Assembly (NCBI GenBank): GCA_040752295.1
Contig: JBFMFE010000049.1
Span: 1-7,114, forward strand
Source: JBFMFE01 sp040752295
GTDB taxonomy: Bacteria > UBP15 > UBA6099 > JBFMBQ01
DNA length: 7,114 bases
Direction of reading: 5' to 3'
A model generated the notes under the pieces. The model worked only from the letters and a program-made list of their open reading frames with translations, had not been told where the DNA came from and made no database searches. This document shows, in pieces, positions 1-6,094 of the stretch. How positions within the stretch are numbered: the stretch's first letter is position 1; each line of letters starts with the position of its first letter. Position numbers and translations under genes: made by a program.

Positions 1-119
1 TTGAGCGTGTTGCTCGGGCGCCCGCCCCCGCCGCAGCCGGCGACAGCCGCGAGAAGGGAAATCAGAACGAACGCCGAAATTCCGTATCCCGTCCAGTTTG
101 AAAGCCTTCCGCTTTTCAT
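1..119 (-). CDS. Outer-membrane or surface lipoprotein, N-terminus only (3' end outside window)
   Basis: Only the first 39 codons are visible. The ATG at 119-117 follows an excellent Shine-Dalgarno sequence (AGGAGG at 133-128, 8 nt spacing), which lies directly after the porin stop codon. The peptide begins MKSGRLSNW, has a hydrophobic stretch at about residues 13-27 (ISAFVLISLLAAVAG), and then a lipobox V-A-G-C. This is a lipoprotein signal peptide cleaved before Cys28. The mature protein starts C-GGGG-RPSNTL, a flexible glycine-rich tether typical of lipoproteins. It is the third gene after a decaheme cytochrome and an MtrB-like porin, separated from the porin by 15 nt. In known porin-cytochrome operons this place is often taken by a surface multiheme cytochrome or extracellular reductase (MtrC/OmcA, OmcB, DmsA). 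No heme motif is visible in the part available, so the function is inferred from position alone. Confidence 0.8.
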   Translation of the reverse strand, partial: MKSGRLSNWTGYGISAFVLISLLAAVAGCGGGGRPSNTL

Positions 120-134
120 GAAAAATCCCTCCTG

Positions 135-1757
135 TTAAAATGTCGTTCTTCCCGAGAGTCCCACGTCAAAGTAATCGCTCACGCCTGAGACACCGGGGTC
201 GAGACGCTGGAAATAGCCGTTGTGAACGTACGAGACTTTCAGGTCCAGTCCGTTCCGAAGCCCGTAATTCCAGGCGAGCGTGACGTTTCGTTCGGAAATC
301 CTGTCCGTTTCGAGGTAATCGCCGATTCTGGACGTGCTCTGCGAATAGGACAATTCGAGTCCGGCGCGCGCGTTCAGGCTGACGGAAAGTCCGAGCAGGT
401 ACGCGCCGTTGTCCTCCGCGACCCTGAAAGGGTTGTAAACCGTAAGCCCGCCGGCGGCAGAGGGCGCGTAACCCCTGAAGAGATTCCTCTGATAGTAATG
501 ACTGCCGAAATACGTGAAGCGTCCGCCGGGCTGGTATTGAAACGTGATTATCTGTGAAAAGAAGGACTGATCTTCCACTCCCATCTGCGATACGCGCTCG
601 AAGCGGCTGGTTTTATCCGCGATTTCGCCCGAAACGAGCAGGTTGGGCGCCGGGACGAAAGAAAGTTTCAGGCTCGCGGAGTTCTTCCTTGCTGCAAGCT
701 GCTCGCTGTTCGAGAGGGTGTTGGTCTTGACGCCGCCCGTGTTCCTTGTTTCGGTCCCGTAGTCCGCGCGCACCGTCGCGCCGCGGGCGAGTCTGCCTTT
801 CAGATAGACTTCATGAGAGTCGGTTTCCTTTTTCTCGACCTCGGCGCCGTTGTAACCGACTTCGGTGTTTATGAAATTGTAGCCGAGGCGCAGGTAACTG
901 GTTTTGAGGTCGAAGCCGAGCCTGTAACTCTCCCTGTCGAAGCTCAGGGTTCCGGCGTTCGAGTTGTCGGTATTGACGCTTGAGACTGAGGCGTTGAGGT
1001 GAAAGTAGTCGAAGACCTCGTACCTGCCGTCATAAAACACGCGCTCCACTTTCAGCGTCCCGGGCAGAAGAGTTGAGCGGTTCGAATCGTAATCTTTTTT
1101 GTCGAGGTAAAGGGAATTGACGCACTTCAGCCCGGGGTCCGCGCCGGCGATGGACAGCCCGATGCCGTCGGCTTCGTACCCGGCGTAGGGGTGCTCCATT
1201 TTCGAATCCGTGAGGAAGAGACCGGCGGAGACGTTCCGCGCGGCGCCGTCCAGGGAGAATTTTATTTCGTCCACCTTCTGGTCCGCCGGCTGCGCGGGCG
1301 AGAGGTTTCCGCCTTTTTCTTCGTAGAAGTAGGAGATCGAGCCGTTCAGCGGGGCGAGCGGGGCGGCGGTGAGTTCCGTGAAGTACCGGTCTCTTCCGGT
1401 CGAGCTGCGGGCGTCAACGTAGTGGGGCGTCTTATCGAACCTGTGCCTGAACGTGTACCGCCCCGGGCGGTTCATGTAAAAACCGAGGCTCGAATCCTGA
1501 TAACCGGGGTTTTTCAGGTTTATGACGTAAGCCGCGTTCGGATTTTCGAAATTCGAGAGGCTGAGGCTGAAAAGCGCGGGTCCGGCGTCGCCGACGTCCC
1601 TGTACTCGTTCAGCCTGGAGCGTATGCCGCCGTCTTCGTCCAGCGCGAAGGCGCCGATTGAGAAATCGAGAGTCCGCGAGCTGACCGGTTCACCGGCTGC
1701 GCGGCAGACGGCGGGAATCAGAAACAGGAGAATGACGAGAAAAGTCGGTCTTTTCAT
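135..1757 (-). CDS. MtrB/PioB-type decaheme-associated outer-membrane beta-barrel porin
   Basis: Predicted outer-membrane beta-barrel that would sheathe the upstream decaheme cytochrome and let its heme chain cross the outer membrane. The ATG at 1757 is chosen because GGGGAG (1770-1765) lies 7 nt upstream; a TTG one codon earlier is possible. The 540-residue protein opens with a signal peptide (MKRPTFLVILLFLIPAVCRA, cleavage near residue 20-21). The rest is made of alternating polar/hydrophobic strands rich in Tyr, Phe, Gly and Ser. It ends in a strand closing with Phe (GLSGRTTF), the usual barrel C-terminal signature. An early FRHRFDKTPHY segment resembles the MtrB/PioB N-terminal region. 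Shewanella MtrB is about 700 residues, so this is a compact member. I see no CXXC pair near the mature N-terminus such as MtrB has. Family assignment rests on barrel features plus the adjacent MtrA-like cytochrome; another porin family serving the same role is possible. Confidence 0.82.
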   Translation of the reverse strand: MKRPTFLVILLFLIPAVCRAAGEPVSSRTLDFSIGAFALDEDGGIRSRLNEYRDVGDAGPALFSLSLSNFENPNAAYVINLKNPGYQDSSLGFYMNRPGRYTFRHRFDKTPHYVDARSSTGRDRYFTELTAAPLAPLNGSISYFYEEKGGNLSPAQPADQKVDEIKFSLDGAARNVSAGLFLTDSKMEHPYAGYEADGIGLSIAGADPGLKCVNSLYLDKKDYDSNRSTLLPGTLKVERVFYDGRYEVFDYFHLNASVSSVNTDNSNAGTLSFDRESYRLGFDLKTSYLRLGYNFINTEVGYNGAEVEKKETDSHEVYLKGRLARGATVRADYGTETRNTGGVKTNTLSNSEQLAARKNSASLKLSFVPAPNLLVSGEIADKTSRFERVSQMGVEDQSFFSQIITFQYQPGGRFTYFGSHYYQRNLFRGYAPSAAGGLTVYNPFRVAEDNGAYLLGLSVSLNARAGLELSYSQSTSRIGDYLETDRISERNVTLAWNYGLRNGLDLKVSYVHNGYFQRLDPGVSGVSDYFDVGLSGRTTF

Positions 1758-1769
1758 CAAATCGCTCCC

Positions 1770-2639
1770 CTACCATAGAAATTTCGAATTGTTGTTCGAC
1801 CCGTGAATAGAACTATGAGACACGTGACACGCTTTGTTGTTCATGCACGTCGAGCTGTGACTGGTCACGGTAAAGGCGCCGGCGTGGCACTGGAGACACA
1901 GCGACGGTTCCTTGAACGACAGGAGTTTCTTGTTGACGGAACCGTGGGGCAGGTGGCACGCCATGCAGTTCTCCGCGACGGGGTCATGCTCGTAGGCGAA
2001 CGGACCGAGCTTCTCCTGGTGGCACGACATGCACCTGAAAGCCGCCGAGCTTCCGGAATATTCCGCCTCAAGGCTCGAGTGCGGGTCGTGACAGTCCGAA
2101 CAGAGGACTTTTTTCTCGCTCACCGGGTGTCTCGAGGGCAGCGATACGTCGCCTTTTTTCGTCTGGTGACAGGAAAAGCAGAGGTCGGGCTGTGGGGCTT
2201 TCAGCAGCGGCGAGTCCTTCTGGTGCAGCCGGTGACAGTCCGTGCAGCTTTTGTCCTCTTCGGCGTGGGTTGAAGCGTTCCACAGCCTGACTTTTCCCCT
2301 GCCGTGACATTTCAAGCACACTGCGCTGGAATCAGCAGGGTCGAGTTTATCGAATTTGATGATGTTCTCTCCCGGTTCCTCGAGGTGCCCGGAACCCGGT
2401 CCGTGACACGCCTCGCAGCCGTTCTTCTCTCCCGCTTCGTCTTCGAGGAAAAGAACCCTGTGCGCCGTTCGCGGGAACGGCTTCCCTGCGTCCTCGTGGC
2501 AGGAGAGGCACGCCTTCGAGCCGATGTACTTACTCTCATCCGGACCCTGCTGCGCTGAAGACGTCTTCAGAACGAAGAACGACATGAGGACAGCGGCTGG
2601 CGTGACAATCCAGTATATCCTCTTTCGTCTGAGAGACAA
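1770..2639 (-). CDS. Periplasmic decaheme c-type cytochrome, MtrA/DmsE type
   Basis: Electron carrier expected to plug into the porin encoded 12 nt downstream. The start is a TTG at 2639-2637 with an ideal GGAGGT (2651-2646) 7 nt ahead; the next in-frame Met (residue 19) lies inside the signal peptide. Of 289 residues, 1-29 form a Sec signal (basic MSLRRKR, hydrophobic core, SSA cleavage site). Nine CXXCH heme sites begin at about residues 44, 75, 108, 132, 154, 180, 203, 225 and 248. A tenth, atypical site CMNNKACH spans 265-272. Additional histidines (about 60, 85, 125, 139, 171, 187, 218, 232, 261, 275/279) could supply bis-His ligation for ten hemes. The C-terminal HGSN motif is, from memory, characteristic of the MtrA/DmsE family. 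MtrA itself is about 333 residues. Known family roles are in iron/manganese reduction, DMSO respiration or iron oxidation; which applies here cannot be read from this gene. Confidence 0.92.
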   Translation of the reverse strand: MSLRRKRIYWIVTPAAVLMSFFVLKTSSAQQGPDESKYIGSKACLSCHEDAGKPFPRTAHRVLFLEDEAGEKNGCEACHGPGSGHLEEPGENIIKFDKLDPADSSAVCLKCHGRGKVRLWNASTHAEEDKSCTDCHRLHQKDSPLLKAPQPDLCFSCHQTKKGDVSLPSRHPVSEKKVLCSDCHDPHSSLEAEYSGSSAAFRCMSCHQEKLGPFAYEHDPVAENCMACHLPHGSVNKKLLSFKEPSLCLQCHAGAFTVTSHSSTCMNNKACHVSHSSIHGSNNNSKFLW

Positions 2640-2746
2640 TTACGCACCTCCATCCGTCGCTGCGTCTGGGGAAATGTTGTTCATACGAAGCATTGACAAT
2701 CGGCGTTATCCGTCTGTCGCATTAACTTGTGACGTCATTACAATAA

Positions 2747-2776
2747 ACGATAAGGAGTTTGTGAAGTTAGTGTCAA
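2747..2776 (-). promoter_or_regulatory. Candidate sigma-70 promoter for the cytochrome-porin-lipoprotein operon
   Basis: On the minus strand an exact TTGACA (2776-2771) is followed after 18 nt by TATCGT (2752-2747), four of six matches to the -10 consensus. Upstream of it (2777-2835 in plus coordinates) the DNA is very AT-rich, which could act as an UP element. The predicted leader is about 100 nt long and contains the palindrome TGACGTCA (2730-2737). The weak -10 suggests dependence on an activator or an alternative sigma factor; this is inference. Confidence 0.4.
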
Positions 2777-3013
2777 TTAAAATCCGGTTAAACTTTGATT
2801 AAAAATTAAGAAAAATTTAAAGCGGCGAAAATAAATCTGCATTCAGGTTCTTAATTGCCGTAATTGCGCCGTTTCAACCTCTTCCCCCGCGCCAACGGCA
2901 GGTTTTTCTACTCGCCCGCGGCGCGTACTCCTTATTTATTGAGAGCATTTCATATCGGGCATACAAAAAATGCAGTCATTCGGCTTCTCCGCATGTGCCG
3001 TCATAATGTTCTG

Positions 3014-3117
3014 CCGCACTTCCGTGGCTATAATTTGTTTTTTTCCGCGCTTCCGTGGCTATATTTTTGTTGTATTTCCGCGCTTCCGTGTTTCCGTGGC
3101 TATATTTTGTTGTTTTT
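3014..3117 (+). repeat. Three imperfect tandem direct repeats with core CTTCCGTGGCTATA
   Basis: Three consecutive units start at 3014, 3045 and 3078, giving spacings of 31 and 33 nt. Each begins CCGCRCTTCCGTG, continues GGCTATAWTTT and ends in a T-rich, TTGTT-containing tail. The third unit carries an extra internal duplication of TTCCGTG, so it is longer (to about 3117). The array ends only a few bases before a TTGACG -35-like hexamer. Each unit contains TATA(A/T)T, so each could also act as a weak -10. Possible meanings are repeated operator sites for the downstream gene or slipped-strand tandem expansion. The sequence shows the repeats directly; the role is open. Confidence 0.85.
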
Positions 3118-3120
3118 GGT

Positions 3121-3150
3121 TTGACGCGGTTCCGGCGGCGGATGTATCAT
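3121..3150 (+). promoter_or_regulatory. Candidate sigma-70 promoter for the YeiH-type gene
   Basis: TTGACG (3121-3126) and TATCAT (3145-3150) are separated by 18 nt and each matches the consensus at five of six positions. Transcription would begin near 3157, giving a leader of about 27 nt before the ATG at 3184. That leader carries GGAGG (3167-3171) and GGGAG (3177-3181). The direct-repeat array lies immediately upstream, where an activator would bind. Confidence 0.5.
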
Positions 3151-3183
3151 TGGCGTGAAATCCCCTGGAGGCGGGTGGGAGCT

Positions 3184-4629
3184 ATGGAAAGAAAACCGGG
3201 AGTCCTCAAGAGCGAGGACTGGTGGTCGGTGTGGCTTGGGCTTTTCATATTCGCGCTTTCGCTTGGCGTCATGTGGAAGGCGGACGTCCTCGGGTGGGCG
3301 GCGAAGACGGGGGTGTGGCTGAGTCCGGGCGCCGCGTTCGCGCCCGTGTCGCCCGTGTACGCCGGTTTGAACGGTCTTTTATCCCTGCTCGCGACGTACG
3401 TTTTTCTTCTCGCGATCATGTCGGCGGGTGCGTTTTTCCTCGGGAAGAACGCGAAGAGGTTCGCCGCCGGGTTCACCCTGACATTCTGGCTGAGCTGCGC
3501 CTGCTGGTTTCTGGGGCACTACGCGTACATAGCGGCGACGCGTGACAGCCTGGGGAAGTTCGGCATCGGGTGGTCGCTGAACCTGACGGGTGAGGCGGGT
3601 TTCATACTGGCGCTCGCCCTCGGGCTGATAATCGGCAACTTTTTCCCGGGGTTCGCCCGTATATTCGGCGAGGCGGCGCTGCCCGAGTGGTACATAAAGA
3701 CGGCGATAGTGATATTAGGGGCGGGGCTGGGCGTGAAGGCGGCGTCGTCGCTTGGGCTTGCATCGGCGGTGATCTTCCGCGGGCTGTGCGCGATAGTGGA
3801 GGCGTACCTGATCTACTGGGCGCTGGTGTACTTCGTGGCGCGGCGATTCTTCGGATTCAGCCGCGAGTGGTCGGCGCCGCTGGCGTCGGGGGTGTCAATC
3901 TGCGGCGTGTCCGCGGCGATAGCGACCGGGGCGGCAATCCGCGCGCGCCCAATCGTCCCCATCATGGTGTCATCGCTCGTTGTCATCTTCGCGGTGGTCG
4001 AGCTGATACTCCTCCCGTTCCTCGCCCAGGTGTTCCTGTACAGGGAGCCGATGGTGGCGGGCGCGTGGATGGGGCTGGCGGTGAAGACGGACGGCGCGGC
4101 GGTGGCGAGCGGGGCGATCACGGACTCGCTGATCCGTGCGAAGGCGCTCGCGGCGCAGGGGATCGAGTACAGGGAGGGCTGGATGCTGATGGCTGCGACG
4201 ACGACGAAGATGTTCATTGACGTGTTCATCGGCGTCTGGGCGTTCGTCCTTGCGGTGATCTGGTGTTCGGTGATCGAGTGCAAGCCCGGAGAGAGAATAT
4301 CGCCGGTGGAGATATGGAACCGTTTCCCCAAGTTCGTGATAGGCTACGTCGCGACGTTTCTGGTGATGCTGCTCGTGTGCCTCAACGCGCCGGCGGCGAT
4401 TGAGAAGGCGAAGCTGGCAGCGTCCGAGGCGAACGTGTTCAGGGTCCTTTTCTTCGCGATGACGTTTTTCACGATAGGACTGGTGTCGAACATGCGAAAA
4501 CTTCGCGAGGAGGGCATCGGGAAGCTGGTCGCCGTGTACCTGATATGCCTTTTCGGGTTCATCATATGGATAGGGCTGCTGATATCGTGGATTTTCTTTC
4601 AGGGCATAACGCCGCCCGTTGCCGGATGA
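3184..4629 (+). CDS. YeiH-family (UPF0324) putative sulfate exporter, long form
   Basis: Inner-membrane transporter of the putative sulfate exporter family (Pfam Cons_hypoth698); the substrate is only presumed for the family. The frame is open further upstream into the repeats, but ATG 3184 is chosen because it follows purine-rich GGAGG/GGGAG and gives the conserved opening MERKPGVLKSEDWWSVWLG. The 481-residue product has an N-terminal extension with about three membrane spans (residues ~15-30, 60-87, 93-118) ahead of the core. Core landmarks are KTAIVILGAGLGVK, the Gly-rich SGVSICGVSAAIATGAA and GAWMGLAVKTDGAAVASGA, followed by TKMFIDVFIGVWAFVLA. E. coli YeiH has about 350 residues, so this is the long variant, a form I recall from other anaerobe lineages. 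It is transcribed away from the cytochrome operon. An anion other than sulfate remains possible. Confidence 0.88.
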   Translation: MERKPGVLKSEDWWSVWLGLFIFALSLGVMWKADVLGWAAKTGVWLSPGAAFAPVSPVYAGLNGLLSLLATYVFLLAIMSAGAFFLGKNAKRFAAGFTLTFWLSCACWFLGHYAYIAATRDSLGKFGIGWSLNLTGEAGFILALALGLIIGNFFPGFARIFGEAALPEWYIKTAIVILGAGLGVKAASSLGLASAVIFRGLCAIVEAYLIYWALVYFVARRFFGFSREWSAPLASGVSICGVSAAIATGAAIRARPIVPIMVSSLVVIFAVVELILLPFLAQVFLYREPMVAGAWMGLAVKTDGAAVASGAITDSLIRAKALAAQGIEYREGWMLMAATTTKMFIDVFIGVWAFVLAVIWCSVIECKPGERISPVEIWNRFPKFVIGYVATFLVMLLVCLNAPAAIEKAKLAASEANVFRVLFFAMTFFTIGLVSNMRKLREEGIGKLVAVYLICLFGFIIWIGLLISWIFFQGITPPVAG

Positions 4630-4649
4630 ACCGCTGGTTTTCGTGTTTG

Positions 4650-4663
4650 GGCGCGGTTGCGCC
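4650..4663 (+). terminator. Small hairpin after the YeiH-type gene, weak terminator candidate
   Basis: GGCGC (4650-4654), loop GGTT, GCGCC (4659-4663) form a perfect 5-bp GC stem 21 nt after the stop codon. Only TT follows, not a real T-run, so intrinsic termination would be inefficient. It may instead be an incidental hairpin. Confidence 0.25.
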
Positions 4664-4675
4664 TTGAAGGGACCT

Positions 4676-4684
4676 TGTGGATAA
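4676..4684 (-). promoter_or_regulatory. Exact DnaA-box match (TTATCCACA on minus strand)
   Basis: TGTGGATAA at 4676-4684 is the reverse complement of the consensus DnaA box TTATCCACA. It sits one base before a TTGACT -35-like hexamer, a place where a bound protein could modulate transcription of the downstream small gene. I see only one exact box and no origin genes, so this is not evidence of an origin. Confidence 0.35.
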
Positions 4685-4685
4685 C

Positions 4686-4714
4686 TTGACTTTTATGAGA
4701 TACGTTTATAATAA
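4686..4714 (+). promoter_or_regulatory. Candidate promoter upstream of the 82-residue protein, overlapped by an inverted repeat
   Basis: TTGACT (4686-4691) is followed by an AT-rich -10 zone: TATAAT at 4707-4712 (spacer 15) or TAATAA at 4709-4714 (spacer 17). GATAC (4699-4703) and GTATC (4716-4720) form an inverted repeat around the -10, as an operator would. The leader to the ATG at 4823 would be about 100 nt. Confidence 0.5.
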
Positions 4715-4822
4715 TGTATCATGGAGAGCATAAAACGTGTCGCGCGGAACGTTGTTTACGCGAAATCAGAAATTCATTTTCAAAATGCAACTCGTTTTGC
4801 GCGCTCATCATTTTAAGTAACG

Positions 4823-5071
4823 ATGTCAGTTGACCTTGACAAAGAAAAGATCAGGGTTGTCGTCCGCGAGGTCTTGAGGGAGGAAAGTCACATCCCCGTT
4901 GACCTGTTTGAAAGGCTCGTTCGCGTGGAGGAGGGGCTTAAGAACCTCGCCGACATAGTAGAGAAAAGATTTGATGATGTGAACAACCGGTTTATCATGC
5001 TTACGATCTTCCTGTCCGTTGGTTTCGCCGCGCTTGGAACCCTGATGACCGTATTCCAGTTTATTCATTAG
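4823..5071 (+). CDS. Small tail-anchored coiled-coil membrane protein, unknown function
   Basis: An 82-residue product that I do not recognise as a named family. Residues 1-20 are charged (MSVDLDKEKIRVVVREVL). About 25-55 form a heptad-like amphipathic helix (LFERLVRVEEGLKNLADIVE followed by KRFDDVNNRF). Residues 57-80 are one hydrophobic span (IMLTIFLSVGFAALGTLMTVFQF), ending in IH. This layout predicts a cytoplasmic coiled coil anchored in the inner membrane by its C-terminus; it is superficially like XhlA-type small membrane proteins. The ATG at 4823 has only a weak ribosome-binding site (TAAG, about 6-7 nt upstream). It has its own promoter-like region, so it need not be co-transcribed with the YeiH-type gene. 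The coding call rests on the well-formed helix plus membrane segment. Confidence 0.7.
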   Translation: MSVDLDKEKIRVVVREVLREESHIPVDLFERLVRVEEGLKNLADIVEKRFDDVNNRFIMLTIFLSVGFAALGTLMTVFQFIH

Positions 5072-5219
5072 CGCTGAACCGTTCAAACGCCGTGAACAAT
5101 CCGTGATGGTGAGTGAAACCGGCGGCAGGCGCCGGGACGCGCTGAACGCGGCGAAGAAAACGCGCCGGAGCGTGAGACGTTCTTTCGGGAAACAGTGACC
5201 GCGGAGGGGGTGAGGGGAC

Positions 5220-5360
5220 TTGACGGATGAGCATAAGATAGCGGACGAGATAAAAAAGATGGAGCGGGAGCCGCTCCTCCCGGTGGAAAAGAAACTCATA
5301 ATCTACAGTCTCGCGCTCGGCGTCGTGCTTCTGGTCGTACTTATCCTGATAACGAGGTGA
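5220..5360 (+). CDS. Very small single-span membrane protein (46 aa), unknown function
   Basis: A short frame beginning with TTG at 5220 and ending with TGA at 5358-5360. An in-frame stop at 5211 leaves TTG as the only upstream start; the ATG at 5259 would remove the charged helix. GGAGGGGG (5203-5210) and GAGGGG (5212-5217) provide a strong purine-rich ribosome-binding zone. The product starts MTDEHKIADEIKKMEREPLL, a highly charged helix, then PVEKK, then one hydrophobic span at about residues 26-44 (LIIYSLALGVVLLVVLILI) and a closing TR. Charge distribution predicts the N-terminus in the cytoplasm. It lies 148 nt after the 82-residue membrane protein on the same strand, possibly in one transcript. 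The clean charged-helix-plus-span design argues for a real gene despite its size. Confidence 0.6.
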   Translation: MTDEHKIADEIKKMEREPLLPVEKKLIIYSLALGVVLLVVLILITR

Positions 5361-5364
5361 GCCT

Positions 5365-5421
5365 CCGCGCTCGGGGCGCTTCCCGCCCGCGGCGCGGCGG
5401 TCCGTTCCGGGTTTCGACCCG
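5365..5421. terminator. Convergent hairpin-rich junction, possible bidirectional terminator
   Basis: Between the plus-strand 46-residue gene and the minus-strand GspB/PilP-like gene there are two hairpins. One pairs CCGCGC (5365-5370) with GCGCGG (5392-5397), enclosing CGGG/CCCG. The other is CGGGT (5408-5412), loop TTCG, ACCCG (5417-5421). Neither is followed by a T-run on either strand, so termination may be Rho-dependent or weak. Convergent placement is the main support. Confidence 0.35.
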
Positions 5422-5427
5422 CGTTCC

Positions 5428-6072
5428 TCACATCCCGATGGCGGAGAACGAGCCGTCGGGCGCCCTCAAAAACACTCTCCTGTCCTCGATCTTCTCAAGC
5501 CGGTATTCTCCAAGCCGGTCTCCCTCGATCCATAGATCGTCGTTGATGATGGCGACCTTCCCCTTTTCGCCTGTGACGATTCCCTGAAGTTTCAATGTCC
5601 GCGAAGCGGCATTGTCTTTCTCCATCGCAATTTCTTCCTCATTCACGTCGGACGGCGGATGATCCGTATAAAGGGGCTGAGGCGCCGTGTTATCAGCGTA
5701 GTCGTCTTTTGAGTCGTTCAGTATCGGGTCATGTATTTCATCCGCGCCCCTGTCATCGTCACCTGAATTGAAGATTTCGATTTCTCCGCCGTCGAGGTTA
5801 AAAGTATCGTTCATGTCGCGATCCTCCGTTCCGACCGCCGGCATGTTTCCGCGCCGGCTCGCGCCGAGAATGTTTGTCATGATATTGACGAGCTGCCGTA
5901 CGTCCACTGCCTCGTCCGCGCCGTCAGGGTCGGTGCGCGTTTCGAGAGAAAACATTTTCAGGGCGGCGTCCGTGCGGGCGGGAACGCGCCCGTCCGCGGG
6001 GACAGTGAACGCCGGAACGATAAACCCGTGAAAGACAGACGGTACGATAACCGTCGCGATGAATAAGCGCAC
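5428..6072 (-). CDS. Exported acidic protein with C-terminal GspB/GspC/PilP-like periplasmic domain
   Basis: A 214-residue protein starting with GTG at 6072-6070; a stop codon 18 nt upstream leaves no better start, and the ribosome-binding site is weak. Residues ~3-26 form a hydrophobic signal or anchor (LFIATVIVPSVFHGFIVPAF, then TVPA). Residues ~45-157 are a long Asp/Glu-rich, probably disordered linker. The last ~55 residues (LKLQGIVTGEKGKVAIINDD, then LWIEGDRLGEYRLEKIEDRR, then VFLRAPDGSF) follow the pattern 'LxGI...AIIN...GD.L..Y.L..I....V.L'. That pattern is shared by periplasmic domains of type II secretion GspB and GspC and of the pilus protein PilP. Anchor, linker and small beta domain also match their general architecture. 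No other secretion or pilus genes are visible nearby. It follows the 103-residue membrane protein by 22 nt and is probably co-transcribed with it. Domain assignment is by pattern only. Confidence 0.72.
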   Translation of the reverse strand: MRLFIATVIVPSVFHGFIVPAFTVPADGRVPARTDAALKMFSLETRTDPDGADEAVDVRQLVNIMTNILGASRRGNMPAVGTEDRDMNDTFNLDGGEIEIFNSGDDDRGADEIHDPILNDSKDDYADNTAPQPLYTDHPPSDVNEEEIAMEKDNAASRTLKLQGIVTGEKGKVAIINDDLWIEGDRLGEYRLEKIEDRRVFLRAPDGSFSAIGM

Positions 6073-6094
6073 GAACCGTTGCAGATGTTACACT

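Larger units (their letters stand above)
2640..3183. other. Divergent intergenic region without a convincing gene
   Basis: These 544 nt separate the minus-strand cytochrome operon from the plus-strand YeiH-type gene. From left to right they hold the cytochrome ribosome-binding site and leader with an 8-bp palindrome, a candidate minus-strand promoter, an AT-rich tract (about 2775-2835), a featureless stretch (about 2840-3010), three imperfect direct repeats, and a candidate plus-strand promoter. Short open frames crossing the repeats have no ribosome-binding site and encode low-complexity, repeat-derived peptides. I do not regard them as genes. Confidence 0.7.

Noticed and set aside
1191..1661. 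Long plus-strand ORF inside the porin gene
   Set aside because: It is antisense to a coherent barrel protein and is Arg/Val/Gly/Glu-rich, as expected from the complement of GC-rich codons.
3014..3117. CRISPR array
   Set aside because: The units are directly adjacent and imperfect, with no unique spacers of regular length and no cas genes nearby.
2864..3124. 86-residue plus-strand ORF across the repeats
   Set aside because: It starts with TTG without a ribosome-binding site and its second half (FRGYNLFF, LPWLYFCC, FRGYILLF) is just the DNA repeats read in shifting frames.
3055..3183. Upstream extension of the YeiH-type reading frame
   Set aside because: The extra 43 residues translate the direct repeats and the promoter-like region, lack a ribosome-binding site, and the conserved family start (SEDWWSVW) follows ATG 3184.
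3687..4220. 177-residue plus-strand ORF overlapping the YeiH-type gene
   Set aside because: Gly/Arg/Asp-rich low-complexity product of the +1 frame of a GC-rich membrane-protein gene.
4650..4722. Replication origin around the DnaA box
   Set aside because: Only one exact box, no cluster of near-matches noticed, and no origin-linked genes.
5106..5198. Possible 30-residue very basic plus-strand ORF between the two small membrane proteins
   Set aside because: It begins ATG GTG AGT and ends 21 nt before the next gene, but has no Shine-Dalgarno sequence, is dominated by Arg/Lys/Ala from GC-rich codons and has no recognisable feature.
4826..5299. 157-residue minus-strand ORF opposite the two small membrane proteins
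   Set aside because: The plus-strand frames show clean helix and membrane patterns while this frame is unpatterned, so it is a shadow.
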